Below the pieces are notes generated by a model. That model did no database searches and was not told where the DNA came from. It was given only the letters and a program-made list of their open reading frames with translations. This document shows positions 1 to 11,439 of a DNA stretch of 64,000 nucleotides, one piece after another. The first letter of the stretch is position 1. Each line of letters starts with the position of its first letter. This DNA is from Arcuatula senhousia (lineage: Eukaryota > Mollusca > Bivalvia > Mytilida > Mytilidae), in contig OZ020307.1 in the NCBI GenBank assembly GCA_963971305.1, positions 16,319,501 to 16,383,500 of the forward strand. Direction: 5' to 3'. The position numbers and the translations under genes were made by a program.

Positions 1-61
1 GTCCCTCATTCAATATTTTGTCAATTTGCCATACGATATGACACACTAACTTAAATGAAAT

Positions 62-250
62 ATTGATAGAGGGGCTAGTCCCTGTGCATGGTCTTGTTCG
101 GTGATGGACGTTTGGCACGGTATAAGCTAATAGGAATTTATGCAAGCGCTTTCAGCACTAGATCAAATCTTGCAGGGAAAAATTATATTAAAATTATTCA
201 ATGGATCACATGATCGGTACACAGGGACTTGCTCCCTTCTATCAAAATTT
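62..250. repeat. Short inverted-repeat element (MITE-like)
   Basis: TTGATAGAGGGGCTAGTCCC near 62 returns as an imperfect reverse complement (GGGACTTGCTCCCTTCTATCAA) at about 227-248. The two arms enclose roughly 140 bp with no coding signal. I could not define a target-site duplication. Confidence 0.35.
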
Positions 251-297
251 TGTTAAAGTCAATGTGCCATACGAATAAATCGACTCATTACCCCCAA

Positions 298-420
298 CAA
301 AATATGCTGGATTTCCTAATTGACAAGATATTTGTCACATTTGAAGGAGAGATTTGTCAACTACAAACTTGCATTCCAATGAGCACAAACTTGTCGACAT
401 GTTTTATACTCTTAAATGAC
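298..420 (+). pseudogene. Naiad/PLE reverse transcriptase fragment
   Basis: The translation includes MLDFLIDKIFVTFEG followed by CIPMSTN. This aligns with the RT segment of the better copy at 60.7-62.1 kb (MLNFLIDNIFVQFGG, then GIPMGTN). Only about 40 codons remain and the flanks do not continue the RT, so it is a relic with no function of its own. Confidence 0.6.
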
Positions 421-424
421 TTCA

Positions 425-725
425 CTACCGGTAAAAAGGATTTACGTCCTTTATTTTGTCTTCGTGTGGTGTTTTGTGTAACTATCGGACCCTAAGATCA
501 CAATGGAAGAGAGAGGTTTGGCGTGCCATAAAACCTGTTTTAACCCTCCATTTCATTTGAAATGTCTGTATCAAGTCAGAACCATTGCAATCTATATGTT
601 TTTTCGGTATGTCTTCCAGGTTTTGTCTTTTCTCTTAGACATTGAGATTGATCCTCCAAGTTCGGTTATTTTGTCATTGCCTTTATTTCTTTGAATACTG
701 TTATGCTTTAAGCCTGGTAGACGTC
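425..725 (-). repeat. Dispersed repeat, copy 1 of 3
   Basis: The reverse complement matches 31190-31450 and 32575-32840. Shared landmarks are AACTTGGAGGATCAATCTCA, the CCATTGYGATCTTAGG block and the GAAGACAAAATAA block. The two other copies lie inside the 1.4-kb tandem duplication at 30.6-33.4 kb. No ORF is conserved between copies. The family is unidentified. Confidence 0.6.
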
Positions 726-825
726 GCCCCGGGGAAGTCAGTCTAACAGAGATTCGACAACTCTTAAGGAATCCTCAGTTCATCAAAGACATGGATACCC
801 ACACTATAGAGGTGTTACAGATGAA

Positions 826-1910
826 ATGTGCTGAGCCCCATAGACATGGTCTGACGTATCAAGAATTGGTAGATATCGTAAGTACATAAGTACCGACCCA
901 AAAGGCATGATCTGACTTATCAATAATTGGTTTATATCGAAAGTACATAAGTACCCAGCTCTAAAGACATGGTCTGACCTATCAAGAATTGATAGATATC
1001 GTAAGTACACAAGTACCCAGCTCCAAAGACATCGAAAGTACATAAGTACCCAGCTCTAAAGACATGGTCTGACCTATCAAGAATTGATATATATCTTAAG
1101 TACATAAGTACCGATCCCAAAAGTCATGGTCTGACTTATCAATAATTGGTATATATCGAAAGTACATAAGGACTTGGTCTGACCTATCAAGAATTGGTTT
1201 ATATCTTAAGTACATAAGTACCGACCCCAAAAGTCATGGTCTGACTTATCAATAGTTGGTATATATCGAAAGTACATAAGTACCCAGCTCTAAAGACATC
1301 ATCGTAAGTACATAAGTACCCAGCTCTAAAGACTTTGTCTGACCTATCAAGAATTGGTAGATATCCAAAGTACACAAGTACCCAGCTCTGAATATATCGT
1401 AAGTACATAAGTACCCAGCTCTAAAGACATGGTCTGACCTGTCAAGAATTGGTAGATATCCAAAGTACATAAGTACCCAGCTCTAAAGACATGGTCTGAC
1501 CTATCAAGAATTGGTAGATATCGTAAGTACATAAGAACCGACCCCAAAAGTCATGGTCTGACTTATCAATAATTGGTATATATCGAAAGTACATAAGTAC
1601 CCAGCTCTAAAGACATGGTCTGACCTATCAAGAATTGATAGATATCGTAAGTTAACAAGTACCCAGCTCCAAAGACATCGTAAATACATAAGTACCCAGC
1701 TCTAAAGACATGGTCTGACCTATCAAGAATTGATAGATATCGTAAGTTAACAAGTACCCAGCTCCAAAGACATCGTAAATACATAAGTACCCAGCTCTAA
1801 AGACATGGTCTGACCTATCAAGAATTGGTATATATCTTAAGTACATAAGTACCAACCCCAAAAGTCATGGTCTGACTTATCAATAATTTGTATATATCGT
1901 AAGTACATTC
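826..1910. repeat. 63-bp minisatellite with two alternating unit types
   Basis: About 17 tandem units have a core such as CATGGTCTGACCTATCAAGA followed by AAGTACATAAGTACCCAGCT. Type A carries CCAGCTCTAAAGAC and CCTATCAAGAATTG. Type B carries CCGACCCCAAAAGTC and CTTATCAATAATTG. The types are interleaved, and short or fused units break the register. Because 63 is a multiple of three, the minus strand stays open over several units; those ORFs are a by-product of the repeat. Confidence 0.85.
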
Positions 1911-4900
1911 TAACAAACTCTGACCTGTCAAGATTAACTAGAAATATTTAGTACAGATGTTTCGAACAAAAGACGTGTAACCTTGGTTACTTTTAAAAAG
2001 TTTTTAGGCATTGCAAGTACAGGACATATATTTATAAATAACATCTAAAACAAAAATTACGATGAATGCAGTATTCTTCTCTGAAACAACTGAAGATTAA
2101 TCAAAAACTTGATCAGAATATTATTTGGTACTTCATTTATGAATTGTGGTCGACCTTTTTGTGTTAAATTTAGCCATAAAAAAGTCTATAAGTACAACAT
2201 GATGTATAATTCAATCAGATGGATCATAGACTGTCCATATCCACAAAATTTTCACCCAACCTTGGAATTTTTTTGTCTTTTGACCAATGTTTTTACCATT
2301 TGGTCCAAGTTGTCTCATTCTGATCGCCCCTAAAGAGAATAATTCTTACAAAACAAAAATATAAAGCCTTTTCAAGCTTAAAAAAAAAACCCGAAAAGTT
2401 TTTGCTTGGTAAGTGTTTAGCTCAATGAGCTCAACAAAGTTCACTATTGGTCGGAAGTTGTCGGATTTTAAACCTCAACGTTTGTAGGTGTTATGGTACC
2501 CTTAAGCTTAACGTTTGGTTTGCTTATAAGAGAAAAGACGCCTTAGCTGTTCATATCTTTTAAGCTCTAACAAAGGGGTATAAAAGACTTTACTTATTGA
2601 TAAATATTGCTACTTTTTTTTTGTAATCACCAAAATCGAGTGCTTTCAGATATTTTTGTACGACAATTGAAAATAGGTTTTTCCACATATAAATAAATCA
2701 TATCAAATTCTAACCAATTGTTCTGGCTCAAATGCTGATAATGATAGGTTACAACTCTAACACTACACAACCTGTATAGCAATTGACAAAGAGTATTTTG
2801 AAGACAATAAGACAACACTTGCTGTAGAAATTACAGTTTTACTTTAAAATTTAATGCTCATCATATATTCTTTTGCTTTGGACTCTTTTCATCAGAATCA
2901 AGGCATTATGATATCATTCTGGAAACAGGTGATTTTCGCCTTTTTTCACAATCCCCCACGGGACCTGCAGTAAATAGAAGATTTAATTATGTTGCGATTA
3001 TGTATTCATGAATTTTACGTTTTCGTTTTATAAAAGTCTGAAATGAACCGTTATTAACAGTAAAAACAAACTATTAATATATCAGGTGACATTAGATTTT
3101 AATTATTACTTAATTTGCTTTGTTCAAATGACAACATTTAATATCTCTTCTGTTAAAGAAAACTTCTTTGTAACAATTATTTTGCATCCAAGATGAGGAA
3201 GTTTAACTATGAAGTTTGGAGTATTGTATGCTTTGGGTAAGGGTTGATTTTTATATTTTTCAAAAACTTTTTTAATCGAATATATCAATTTATATATATT
3301 ATTCAGCTTTTAAAAGAATTTAGTTTAGTTGGATTTATTTTTGATATTTTTAAACTAAATATATGCCTACAAAATCAGGAAAAATCTGTATAATATATTG
3401 ATACTTATTTAGGAATTATAATTATTGCCATTTGAAGTGTTTTCAACATGGCACGGTGACAAAGGTGTTTTTTTTTTCTAGAATTTCACCCTTAAATTCA
3501 GTATAAAATTCCTTATAATAAAAATAATTTTCATGTGATTAAAAACTGAAAATTGGATATTTATGTTAAAACAATAAATGTGTTTCATTAAAAATCCTTT
3601 TTTGGCATCTTTCATTTTTTCGATGATATTGGTCTCATGCGTGCTTAAAAACTCCTCTGAAGAAAACTGGAGTGGCGTTCTCGAGGTCACCGTTCTCGAA
3701 GCTATTTCAGGACCAAGCGTCCCTAGACAATCTAAGATGTGCTTCGAAGTTGACTTATTTTAAGCATGGTCACATATTTAGGATAAAAAAGGCAACCAAT
3801 TGGATGACTGTAGACCACCAAATCCTTACATTTTAACATTGTGTACATGTGTTCACCTAATGACATTGAATTTTCGATTAACTTGTTTCTTAAGACATGA
3901 CTTTAAAATTCTAACTTATTTTTACAAACTGTGATGTTTCAATAATTTTACGAAGAGGTGGTTACGATTTTAATGAAAATCTTTAACTTTTATTTCAAGC
4001 TTGCAAATTGTGGTCTTTTGTGTGAACTTACGCTGGAATAAATTCTTTACAGAAGTGTTTAACTAATTTATTTAAATCAATGTTTTATTTTAAATCTACA
4101 TTGTGATGTCCTAACGAAAGTTTTGTCTCGGATAGCTTCGAGAAACAGATAAAGGATGGTCTAATCTTGGTCTCAAAATTTGACTTCGGACGCGGCTGTA
4201 GACAAGTTTTATGATAATTTTGAGAACACCTCTCCTGGTCTAGTGTGAACATATAATCGCCTGACTGTTATGCTTACAGTTATTCCCAGACCTTTTTTTA
4301 TTAGAAATACATTTGGGAGGGGGAAGTAAATGAATATTGTTTGTGCTCCTTTGCATTTAAGGGGGGGTGGGGTAATAAGGATAACTTCGCCGACATGCAG
4401 CTGTTTTATTTACTGCAAAAGTCATTTTCATACTAAAAGTTTCTAATATTATTGGTTCGAGGTATAAAATGCTTTTAAAAGTATAGATAAAGCCCCCCCC
4501 CCCCCAATAAAAAAAAATAAATAAAAAAAAATTGTAGCTCCCTGATCTCGGTTTCAACTAATATAATTGACGCTAACAATTTGTTTGACAGTTCTTCCAA
4601 AGGCTAAAATTAGGCATTAATTTGTTGATAAAACCTTTCACAAAATACACGTGAAAATGGTGTTGAGAATGTAAACACCTTACAACATTTTTAGCCCCAA
4701 ACATGTTTATTTTGTGTTAAAAGCCTAAACACTTTCCAATTGAACATGTTACAGCTTAACATGTTTAGGTTTTAAACATGTATCACTTCTTAAAAATATC
4801 AATCTTAGAAATTTTCCTATACTATTTTTTATTAAAAGTTGTTGACGCGGTCTGTTTGTAAACGATCGCCCAGAATGCCGGAGGCCGGAGGGTGAATTCT

Positions 4901-5590
4901 TACTGACACACCAAGTCCGATTGCAATAACTATTTTACATTCAAGTCTTCGTAATATGTCATGTAAAATCATTAAATTCAAGCATTAGATACAATCTGTG
5001 CATTTAGAATCGAATAGAAAACATTTTTATACCATATAGAGTATCCCTATTGGGTCCCTTCAACATTCTTTATGTATAAGTTTTTAGCTTAGAATTTGCA
5101 TCGCTTTCGTGGTTAGTGGATATGAAGGTAGACTTGGAAAGGTGACGACCCTCGTTCAAACCCCAGTGGAAAATATGTTTTTTTTCAATAAATGTCTATT
5201 TTTTAAGATCCCAGGTTAAAAAGAAAAGGTACAATTAAGTTGGAAAAAGTAGAACAGTGTTTTCCAGGGGATGATCCGGCGTAGATCACCCCTGTTAGAA
5301 CAATGGAGCTGGGGTTTAATTAATCTGAACACAATCCTAAAAATGTTTAGATGCTAAACGTGTATAGAATTCAACACAATTTATGTGTTTAGGATTGTGC
5401 TTAGAATCTAATCACAATTTTTACAGTGTATAAAAAAGAATTAATATAACTTGGGCAGTCAGTTTTTTATGATTTATCTGATAAAGACCTTGGTAAACAA
5501 TTTAGAGATTCGGTGGCAAAATCAAAATCCAATTGTAAATATCTGAAGATTCCGATCATCTGCAGAGATCTAAAAAGTAGACATGTGAGC
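1911..5590. other. AT-rich stretch without a recognisable gene
   Basis: I see only short unconvincing ORFs, homopolymer runs (poly-C and poly-A near 4493-4530), and weak similarity around 2290-2480 to the 154-bp subrepeats at 57.1-57.9 kb (CCATTTGGTCC and AAGTTGTC motifs). An 11-bp inverted repeat CACAATCCTAA / TTAGGATTGTG lies at 5330-5399. Confidence 0.5.
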
Positions 5591-5598
5591 ATCATTAA

Positions 5599-5863
5599 GG
5601 GAACGACCATTTAAATTGAAAGGGTTTTTTTCCTAAAAATATTTTGAATTTTATTTTTGATGAAAAAAATATTCTGGCAGCTGAGATTAATTAAAGAAAT
5701 ATTCCGAAGAAGGATTTCTGCTTTATCAAATAATGCTAATGATGAATAAATCCGCCGTGACGCCTTTAAAAATAAATATTTTGTCAACGCTTTTACCGGA
5801 AAAAAAAATCTAACCAGAAGAAAAAACCAAACCCCCGCCCCTTCAAGTTAAATGGTCCGTCCC
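5599..5863. mobile_element. MITE with 3-bp TAA target duplication
   Basis: The left end GGGAACGACCATTTAA is matched in reverse by the right end (revcomp GGGACGGACCATTTAACTTG). TAA is present immediately outside both ends. A 265-bp non-coding element with a TWA-type 3-bp duplication fits a PIF/Harbinger-derived MITE. The family assignment is inference. Confidence 0.55.
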
Positions 5864-6126
5864 TAAATATATTTTTTTATTTTATATATTTATTTTAAAG
5901 TGCAACCTGACATTTACAAGATACAATGAAATCATGAACAATTATAACTACATATATACCAGCCAGCCTTTAAAGGCTTATGATGCACTATTACTCAAAA
6001 TACATTATTATATTAATTCAGTAGAGAATTATTGATAAGCGAAAATAACAAATGTAATGTGATAAATTCTCTCGGACATTAACTAGATCAACTGTTCTCG
6101 AATTTTTGAAATAATAATTAGATAAT

Positions 6127-6988
6127 TATATATGTTGTGTACAAGTTGTAATTTTGTACAAGTTATAACCTGTACAAAATTTTTGTACATGTTATAACTT
6201 GTATGACCAAAAAATACAAGTTATAACCTGTACAATATTTGCCTGTACATGTTATAACTTGTACAAAATAAGGCTGAAAATTGTGTTTAACTTGTACAAA
6301 ATTTCATTATAGCAAAATAAATTAAAAAAAAAGAAAAATTATTAACTATTAATAAGGTTCAAACATGCAGAGCAGAATAAAAAATTTTCGTAGTGAAAAG
6401 TTATGTCAGCACTAGATGAAAGGTTACCAAATGCCACTCTGCTCTGATGTATGAATGTAGCATGTGATTGGTTGTGAGTAAATAATAAGTGAGTATAGGG
6501 CAAGGACTCAGGTGGTCTTCATTGTAATTGTCAAACCAAGATGCAAATGTCAAAAGATGAAAGTGTTCTGCAATTCAAGATGTCATATGTTAGATAAACA
6601 AGCAGCAATAAGTAACTAGGTTTATATTATTCAAATATTAAAAATTGTGCAAGTAATATGCAAGTAAAAAGGTCATTTGATGAACATTTAAAACAAGAAG
6701 TAACTTTAAATCATCTTTAATATGTAAATTCTAGTTAAGCCTTAATAAATAGTAAATAAAAAAATATTTTTTTTTGGTTATTTTCTTTCTTTTTTGCTAT
6801 ATTGAAATTTTGTACAAGTTAAACACGATTTCCAGCTTTATTTTGTACAAGTTATAACATGTACAGGCAAGAATTGTACAAGTTATAACTTGTATTTTTG
6901 GGTCGTACAAGTTAAAACATATACAAATATTTTGTACAGGTTATAACTTGTACAAAATTATAACTTGTACACAACATATATATATATA
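6127..6988. mobile_element. Foldback element with ~195-bp inverted termini built of palindromes
   Basis: The arm at 6127-6322 is repeated in reverse at about 6792-6985. Each arm consists of variations on the palindrome GTACAAGTTATAACTTGTAC, in the same order when one arm is reversed, and both end in ATATATGTTGTGTACAAG. The 470-bp centre has no coding sequence. A transcript would form a long hairpin. The superfamily is unknown and the flanking TA repeats hide any target duplication. Confidence 0.7.
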
Positions 6989-7803
6989 TAAATCATAAGA
7001 TTTACACGGCGAACGCCATGAAAAATGAAATTCATGTAAAATCTTTATGTCATTTTCAACAAAACATTAGCTACACATGAAATTGACATTTTTGTTGTTG
7101 ATAAATTTAATGCCATATTGACATATAATTCATTTTTATGCTATTTCAAAGGCATAAAGTTCGCATTAATAATGACATAAATTTAATAGCATGTGTTGCT
7201 TAATTCATTTTATTTTCATGTGCATAACTTTCAAATGAAATTGCCATAAACAATTTTATGTCATTTTGACGCATGAAAATGAAATAACATGACACGCAAA
7301 ATTATATGCTGACGAGTGACAATTGTGTTCAAGCTAAAACTTATATAGTAATTTATACGGTAAAGATAGTGTGCGCATTTAGAGTTGATTATAGAACGTC
7401 GACAATGTTTTAAACAAAGGTTTGGATGCCATAAATTTAGGAAACATTTTACACCATAAACCTGTTACAGAACATATCCATCCTTATTTCAAAGACAAAA
7501 GTGTTCCCGTCTTATTCCCATACTTCCACCATTACACCTAAGGTATTTAACTACAAACAAGTTTTGCGGGATTACCAAATCAACGACCTCAAAGCAAAAC
7601 CACCAGACTGTTCTTGTGGCAAAATTCCCATTCAAATATAGTCCCTCTGGCCACGGCATTACCGGGGACCTCAACATAGTGGAAAATATGACCAACTCTG
7701 CGATGTTTTGGCCAAAGGACCAAAATATCGTGAGCCTAGAGCAATCAACTGGAACCATAATTTCAAAACAATTATGGATTCAGTTGAAGACTATGCCAGA
7801 AAT

Positions 7804-8021
7804 ACAAATGACAACAAAGTTCCAGACAATAAATTTTGCTACGCCTGACGCGCGTTTCGTCTATTCAAGACTCATCAGAGGCGCTCTACCAAAAATATTG
7901 AAAATGCCAAACACTATATTAATATGAAGAGCATAGAACAATAAAACCAAAAATACCAAATTGGGGAACCAAATTATTACTTAGAGAATTAACCTATGTC
8001 TGGGGTAGGAAGAACCTTAGG
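7804..8021 (-). mobile_element. Family-1 hammerhead retroelement inserted in Naiad A
   Basis: The 218-bp insert interrupts the Naiad frame after GACTATGCCAGA. It is nearly identical to the first part of each unit of the dimer at 20.3-20.9 kb, through CCTTAG. Read on the minus strand it ends in ATTTGTA. Its other end is shorter than the dimer unit, as expected for 5' truncation during target-primed reverse transcription. It has no coding capacity and would depend on another element's RT. Confidence 0.75.
7842..7885 (-). ncRNA. Type I hammerhead ribozyme, family 1
   Basis: On the minus strand: stem I GCGCCT, core CTGATGA, stem II GTCT-TGAAT-AGAC, core GAAA, a minimal stem III within CGCGCG, cleavage triplet GTC, then AGGCGT closing stem I (six pairs including one G-U). 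All invariant core bases are present. Predicted cleavage falls between plus-strand positions 7848 and 7847. A very short stem III is typical of retroelement hammerheads, which often work as dimers. Activity is inferred from the fold only. Confidence 0.85.
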
Positions 8022-9810
8022 AAATGGACCAAAAAAGAACATGAAAAAGAAAGAGACGTTCTTCCTGAGTGGGTAAAGTCTAAGAGGTCGTTGGTTTTGA
8101 AAAGGATTAACACTTTGAAAGACTCGATGAGCACCAAGGCAACACCCTGATGTCGCGAAGACATTGTCCACCTTACATGACAAATATGTTGTCGTACCTG
8201 CTGATAAAGCGCCTAACAACATCATTTTTGTATGCAAAAGACACTATATTGATTGTTTAACAGCTGAATTAGGGGTTGGTTGTACTAGCAAAAGCACCAC
8301 ATATACAGCAACAACACTGTCAAAGGAGGAAATAATCAACAATCATAATTCTGTCATTTCTACCTTTGGCATTTCTGTTGACAGAAAGAACGATGACGTT
8401 CCATCCTTGTATTGGATTCCAAAGTTTCATAAAACTCTATACAAGCAACGATTTATTGCAGGGTCTTCCAATGTACAACTAAGCCTCTTTCAGTTTTGTT
8501 AACATCAATATTGGCGGCAATAAAATCAAGCCTTCAAAAGTATTTCGATTGTTGTTACTCTATCAAATGTGGATTCTAAAACATTCTAAAGAACTGATTA
8601 AAAATCTCCATTCTAACTCATTTTCATCATGTAATAGCATTAAAACGTTTGATTTCTCTACATTATATACTTCAATTCCACATTCACAATTAAAATCTCG
8701 TTTGGCACAGCTGATTAAACGTAGCTTTATCAAAAAGAACGGAAAACGCAGGTACAAACAAGTATTTGGTAGTCGGTTATAAAGACTTACTTTGTCATCC
8801 AAGAGTCTAGCAAGAAAAACAAATTTACAGAAGATCAAATAATAGAAATGCTCAACTTTCTAATCGAAAACATATTTGTACAGTTTGGTGGACGTGTTTT
8901 TCAACAAACAATAGGTGTCCCAATGGGCACAAATTGTGCACCATTGCTTTCCGATTTGTTTCTTCATTCATATGAAGCAAACTTCTTACAATCACTTCTA
9001 GACAAAAATGACCGCAAACTTGCTTTATCCTTCAATCTCACATTTCGTTATATTGATCATATGATGTCCTTTCACTAAACAATCCTCGATTTGGTGACTA
9101 TTTACATCTCATATATCCGAAGGAACTTGAGATAAAGGACTCTAGGAGGTCCGCTTCATATTTGGATCTATTTCTCGAAATTGACACACAAGGAAGGCTT
9201 TGTACAAGGCTCTATGACAAACGTGATGACTTCAACTTTCCAATAGTTAACTTTCCCTTTCTGTGTAGCAACATTCCGTCCGCTCCAGCATATGGAGTTT
9301 ACGTATCACAATTGATTTGGTATTCCAGAGCATGTGGGGAGTACAACGACTTCCTTGATAGAGCTACACGGCTGACAAGCAAATTGTTAACACAGGGGTA
9401 CGTTGCTCCCAGGTTGTTTTCATCACTCAAGAAATTTTACGGACAACATCATGTGATTGTATACAAATACGGGATTTCTATCTCTCAGATGAGCACAGAT
9501 GTTGGTTTGACATAGAGTTTTGTAATGTCATCCTTTCCGGATTTGACCAACACTTAATCGATCTTTGGCAACGTGACGGTTGTGCTATAGCAAGCAGGAA
9601 CTGCTTACTCTTCCAGAGCACCTGAGTACACTCTCGTTTCGACTTGAGTTCGGGTTGCTGAATGCGGTTTTGTTGTTATGTGTGTGTGTGTGTTTTATTT
9701 TGTTATGTGGTTTGTTTTGATGCGATGATATTTTGTCTTTGTCCTTACGGTTTTATGATACTGATTACCCCTTTGGTTCGCCTTTGCTTCTTTTATATCA
9801 ACTCCATTCT

Positions 9811-9877
9811 ACCACAGGCAATTGTCTCTACTATCCACGCCTACCCTCTGGTATACAATAGAGACAAGTGCCTGTGC
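9811..9877. repeat. Hairpin, 18-bp arms
   Basis: CACAGGCAATTGTCTCTA and TAGAGACAAGTGCCTGTG are reverse complements with one mismatch, around a loop of about 30 bp. It lies between the 3' end of Naiad A and a degenerate family-1 element. It may be a tiny foldback repeat. Confidence 0.5.
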
Positions 9878-9884
9878 ATTCTAC

Positions 9885-10005
9885 ACCTAAAACTTAGAAC
9901 AAAGTTCCAGTCAATTAATTTTGAAACACCCAACGTGCGTCTTGTCTATTCTCTATCCGAGACGCTCTGGTCAAAAGGTTGAAAATGCACAACACTGTAT
10001 TGAGA
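9885..10005 (-). mobile_element. Degenerate family-1 ribozyme element
   Basis: It aligns throughout with the dimer unit: AAAGTTCCAG, then AACGTGCGTCTTGTCTATTC, then GACGCTCT and TTGAAAATGC. The hammerhead core is mutated (TCATCAG has become TATCCGA), so cleavage is not expected. This is an older copy. Confidence 0.6.
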
Positions 10006-10270
10006 AAATTGAGAGCTTTACAGACCACTGAAATCAAAAGATGTTGGATTGGAATCAAGATTCTGATTTAAAGTAATCATAGGTTTCGTGTATTAACTTT
10101 CAACACATAAGTGTTGATACATTTAGTATCTTTCCCCCAACACCAACATTTATTTTTTTATAAATGTCTATAGATTCCTTATATTATTCATCTAACTGCT
10201 AAAAACAGTGTCCATCGAGATGGAAAAATGTTATTCCATTATTAATGAACACTTTTTGTTTGTTAGAATA

Positions 10271-10841
10271 CACCTGGAAAAAAGTTAAGCACACCCGTGA
10301 TTTTGTAAAATCATACATTTTCAAAACACTTTGTACCATTATTTAACTAATAGTCCTTGTAAATTTATGTTGCAAACTAAAATATGCACTGTTAATCACA
10401 ATTTAAAATGTTTGTAACATATAAAAAGACATTTTATATTTACATAACATGACATGGCAAGAAAGATGGCTTTTGTACATAAACTTGGTCTTTGAATGTA
10501 TGGTCGCCTGAAACTCCGAACTTTAAATAAATAGTCAAATCGCAACTGAAAATATAAATCGTAACCAAAAGATTGATACTGTATCGTCAAAGAGTCAATT
10601 TCGAGTATGACAACCTTTAGCACGAAATACTGCTGGAAGTCTTGGTGTCAGTCTGCCTGTTTGGCGTCTAATTTTCTGAAGAGTTATCGCCCGCTTTTCA
10701 AGGCGAACAGTACTTTAAACCGAAAGCTCACATCCTCTAAATCAAATAATAAAGAGGCTGACCAAATTGTGAAAATTAAAAATTATTTCAAATCATCGAA
10801 AAGCACAAAATGTCTATGGGTGCTTCACTTTTTTCATGGTG
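10271..10841. mobile_element. Tc1/mariner-like element remnant
   Basis: The left end CACCTGGAAAAAAGTTAAGC and the right end (revcomp CACCATGAAAAAAGTGAAGC) form imperfect inverted repeats of about 26 bp. Both are flanked by TA (10269-10270 and 10842-10843), the target duplication of Tc1/mariner elements. At 571 bp it is too short for a transposase. The minus-strand reading at 10400-10750 is broken and I could not identify a DDE motif. Confidence 0.6.
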
Positions 10842-11439
10842 TATATTTTTAAAATATTTTAAATGCATAGAAACCAGGGGGTTGTGTTCACAAAAGTCTA
10901 AAAACATTTATTCCATATGCGTTTAGAAAGTATTTATTGCAGTAGTTTGTCATTTATGCCGTGTGGAGTACTCTTTATTTTTCCTAGATATGGTGTACTT
11001 AAACATGAGATTATATCTCATATGTACACTTTATCACTATAATAATATAATAATTAATTATCTTTAATAATTTATGTAAATTCTAAAACCTTTGGTTTAA
11101 CTTCCGCTATAGTAGTTTGTCCTTAGATGTATTTGATATTACTGATTACTTGGTTTTCATTTATATGCATTTCAACACTTTTAAGCTAATCTGCCCCATG
11201 TGAGCTATTTGGGGTTAATTGCAGCTTTTTGAAAATAACTCAAAAACGGTGTCAGATTTTACAAATAATTCTGCTAAATGTTTTCAGCACTTCAAGATTT
11301 ACCTGCCCTGAAATTTTGAAGAAGATCCAATAACCCATGTAGGAGTAATTGCCCTTTTTCTGGATTTTTTTCTCAAAATTTTGCGCTTATTAAGCTTAAT
11401 ATCTTGAAAGCTATAAAAGATATTTCGGAAATTTGAAAG

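Larger units (their letters stand above)
7390..9790 (+). pseudogene. Naiad-like PLE copy A (decayed)
   Basis: Order on the plus strand: the linker with a CxC motif (PPDCSCGK, near 7600), then a region matching the DYAR segment of copy C at 7785-7803, then an inserted ribozyme element (7804-8021). The polyprotein resumes at 8022 (AAATGGACC), and RT blocks run to 9515: VPADKAPNNIIFVC, LYWIPKFHKT, FDFSTLYTSIPH, GVPMGTNCAPL and FRYIDH. The last replaces YIDD, so the catalytic aspartate pair is damaged. The blocks sit in different frames separated by frameshifts and stops. The 3' part, about 9516-9790, matches the ends of copies B to E and stops at the same GCTTC terminus. The endonuclease is not recognisable, so the copy is 5'-truncated. 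It is inactive. Confidence 0.85.

Noticed and set aside
804..1861. Several overlapping minus-strand ORFs with repeated GYLCTYDIYQ
   Set aside because: They are produced by a 63-bp tandem repeat whose length is a multiple of three.
826..1910. CRISPR-like array
   Set aside because: Repeats are contiguous with no unique spacers, the genome is eukaryotic, and no cas gene is present.
5107..5172. tRNA-like head (TGGTTAGTGG A-box, GTTCAAACCCC B-box)
   Set aside because: The boxes are present but no cloverleaf can be drawn with paired acceptor ends; at best a decayed SINE head.
10396..10852. Functional Tc1 transposase
   Set aside because: The enclosed sequence is under 600 bp, broken in frame and without an identifiable DDE triad.
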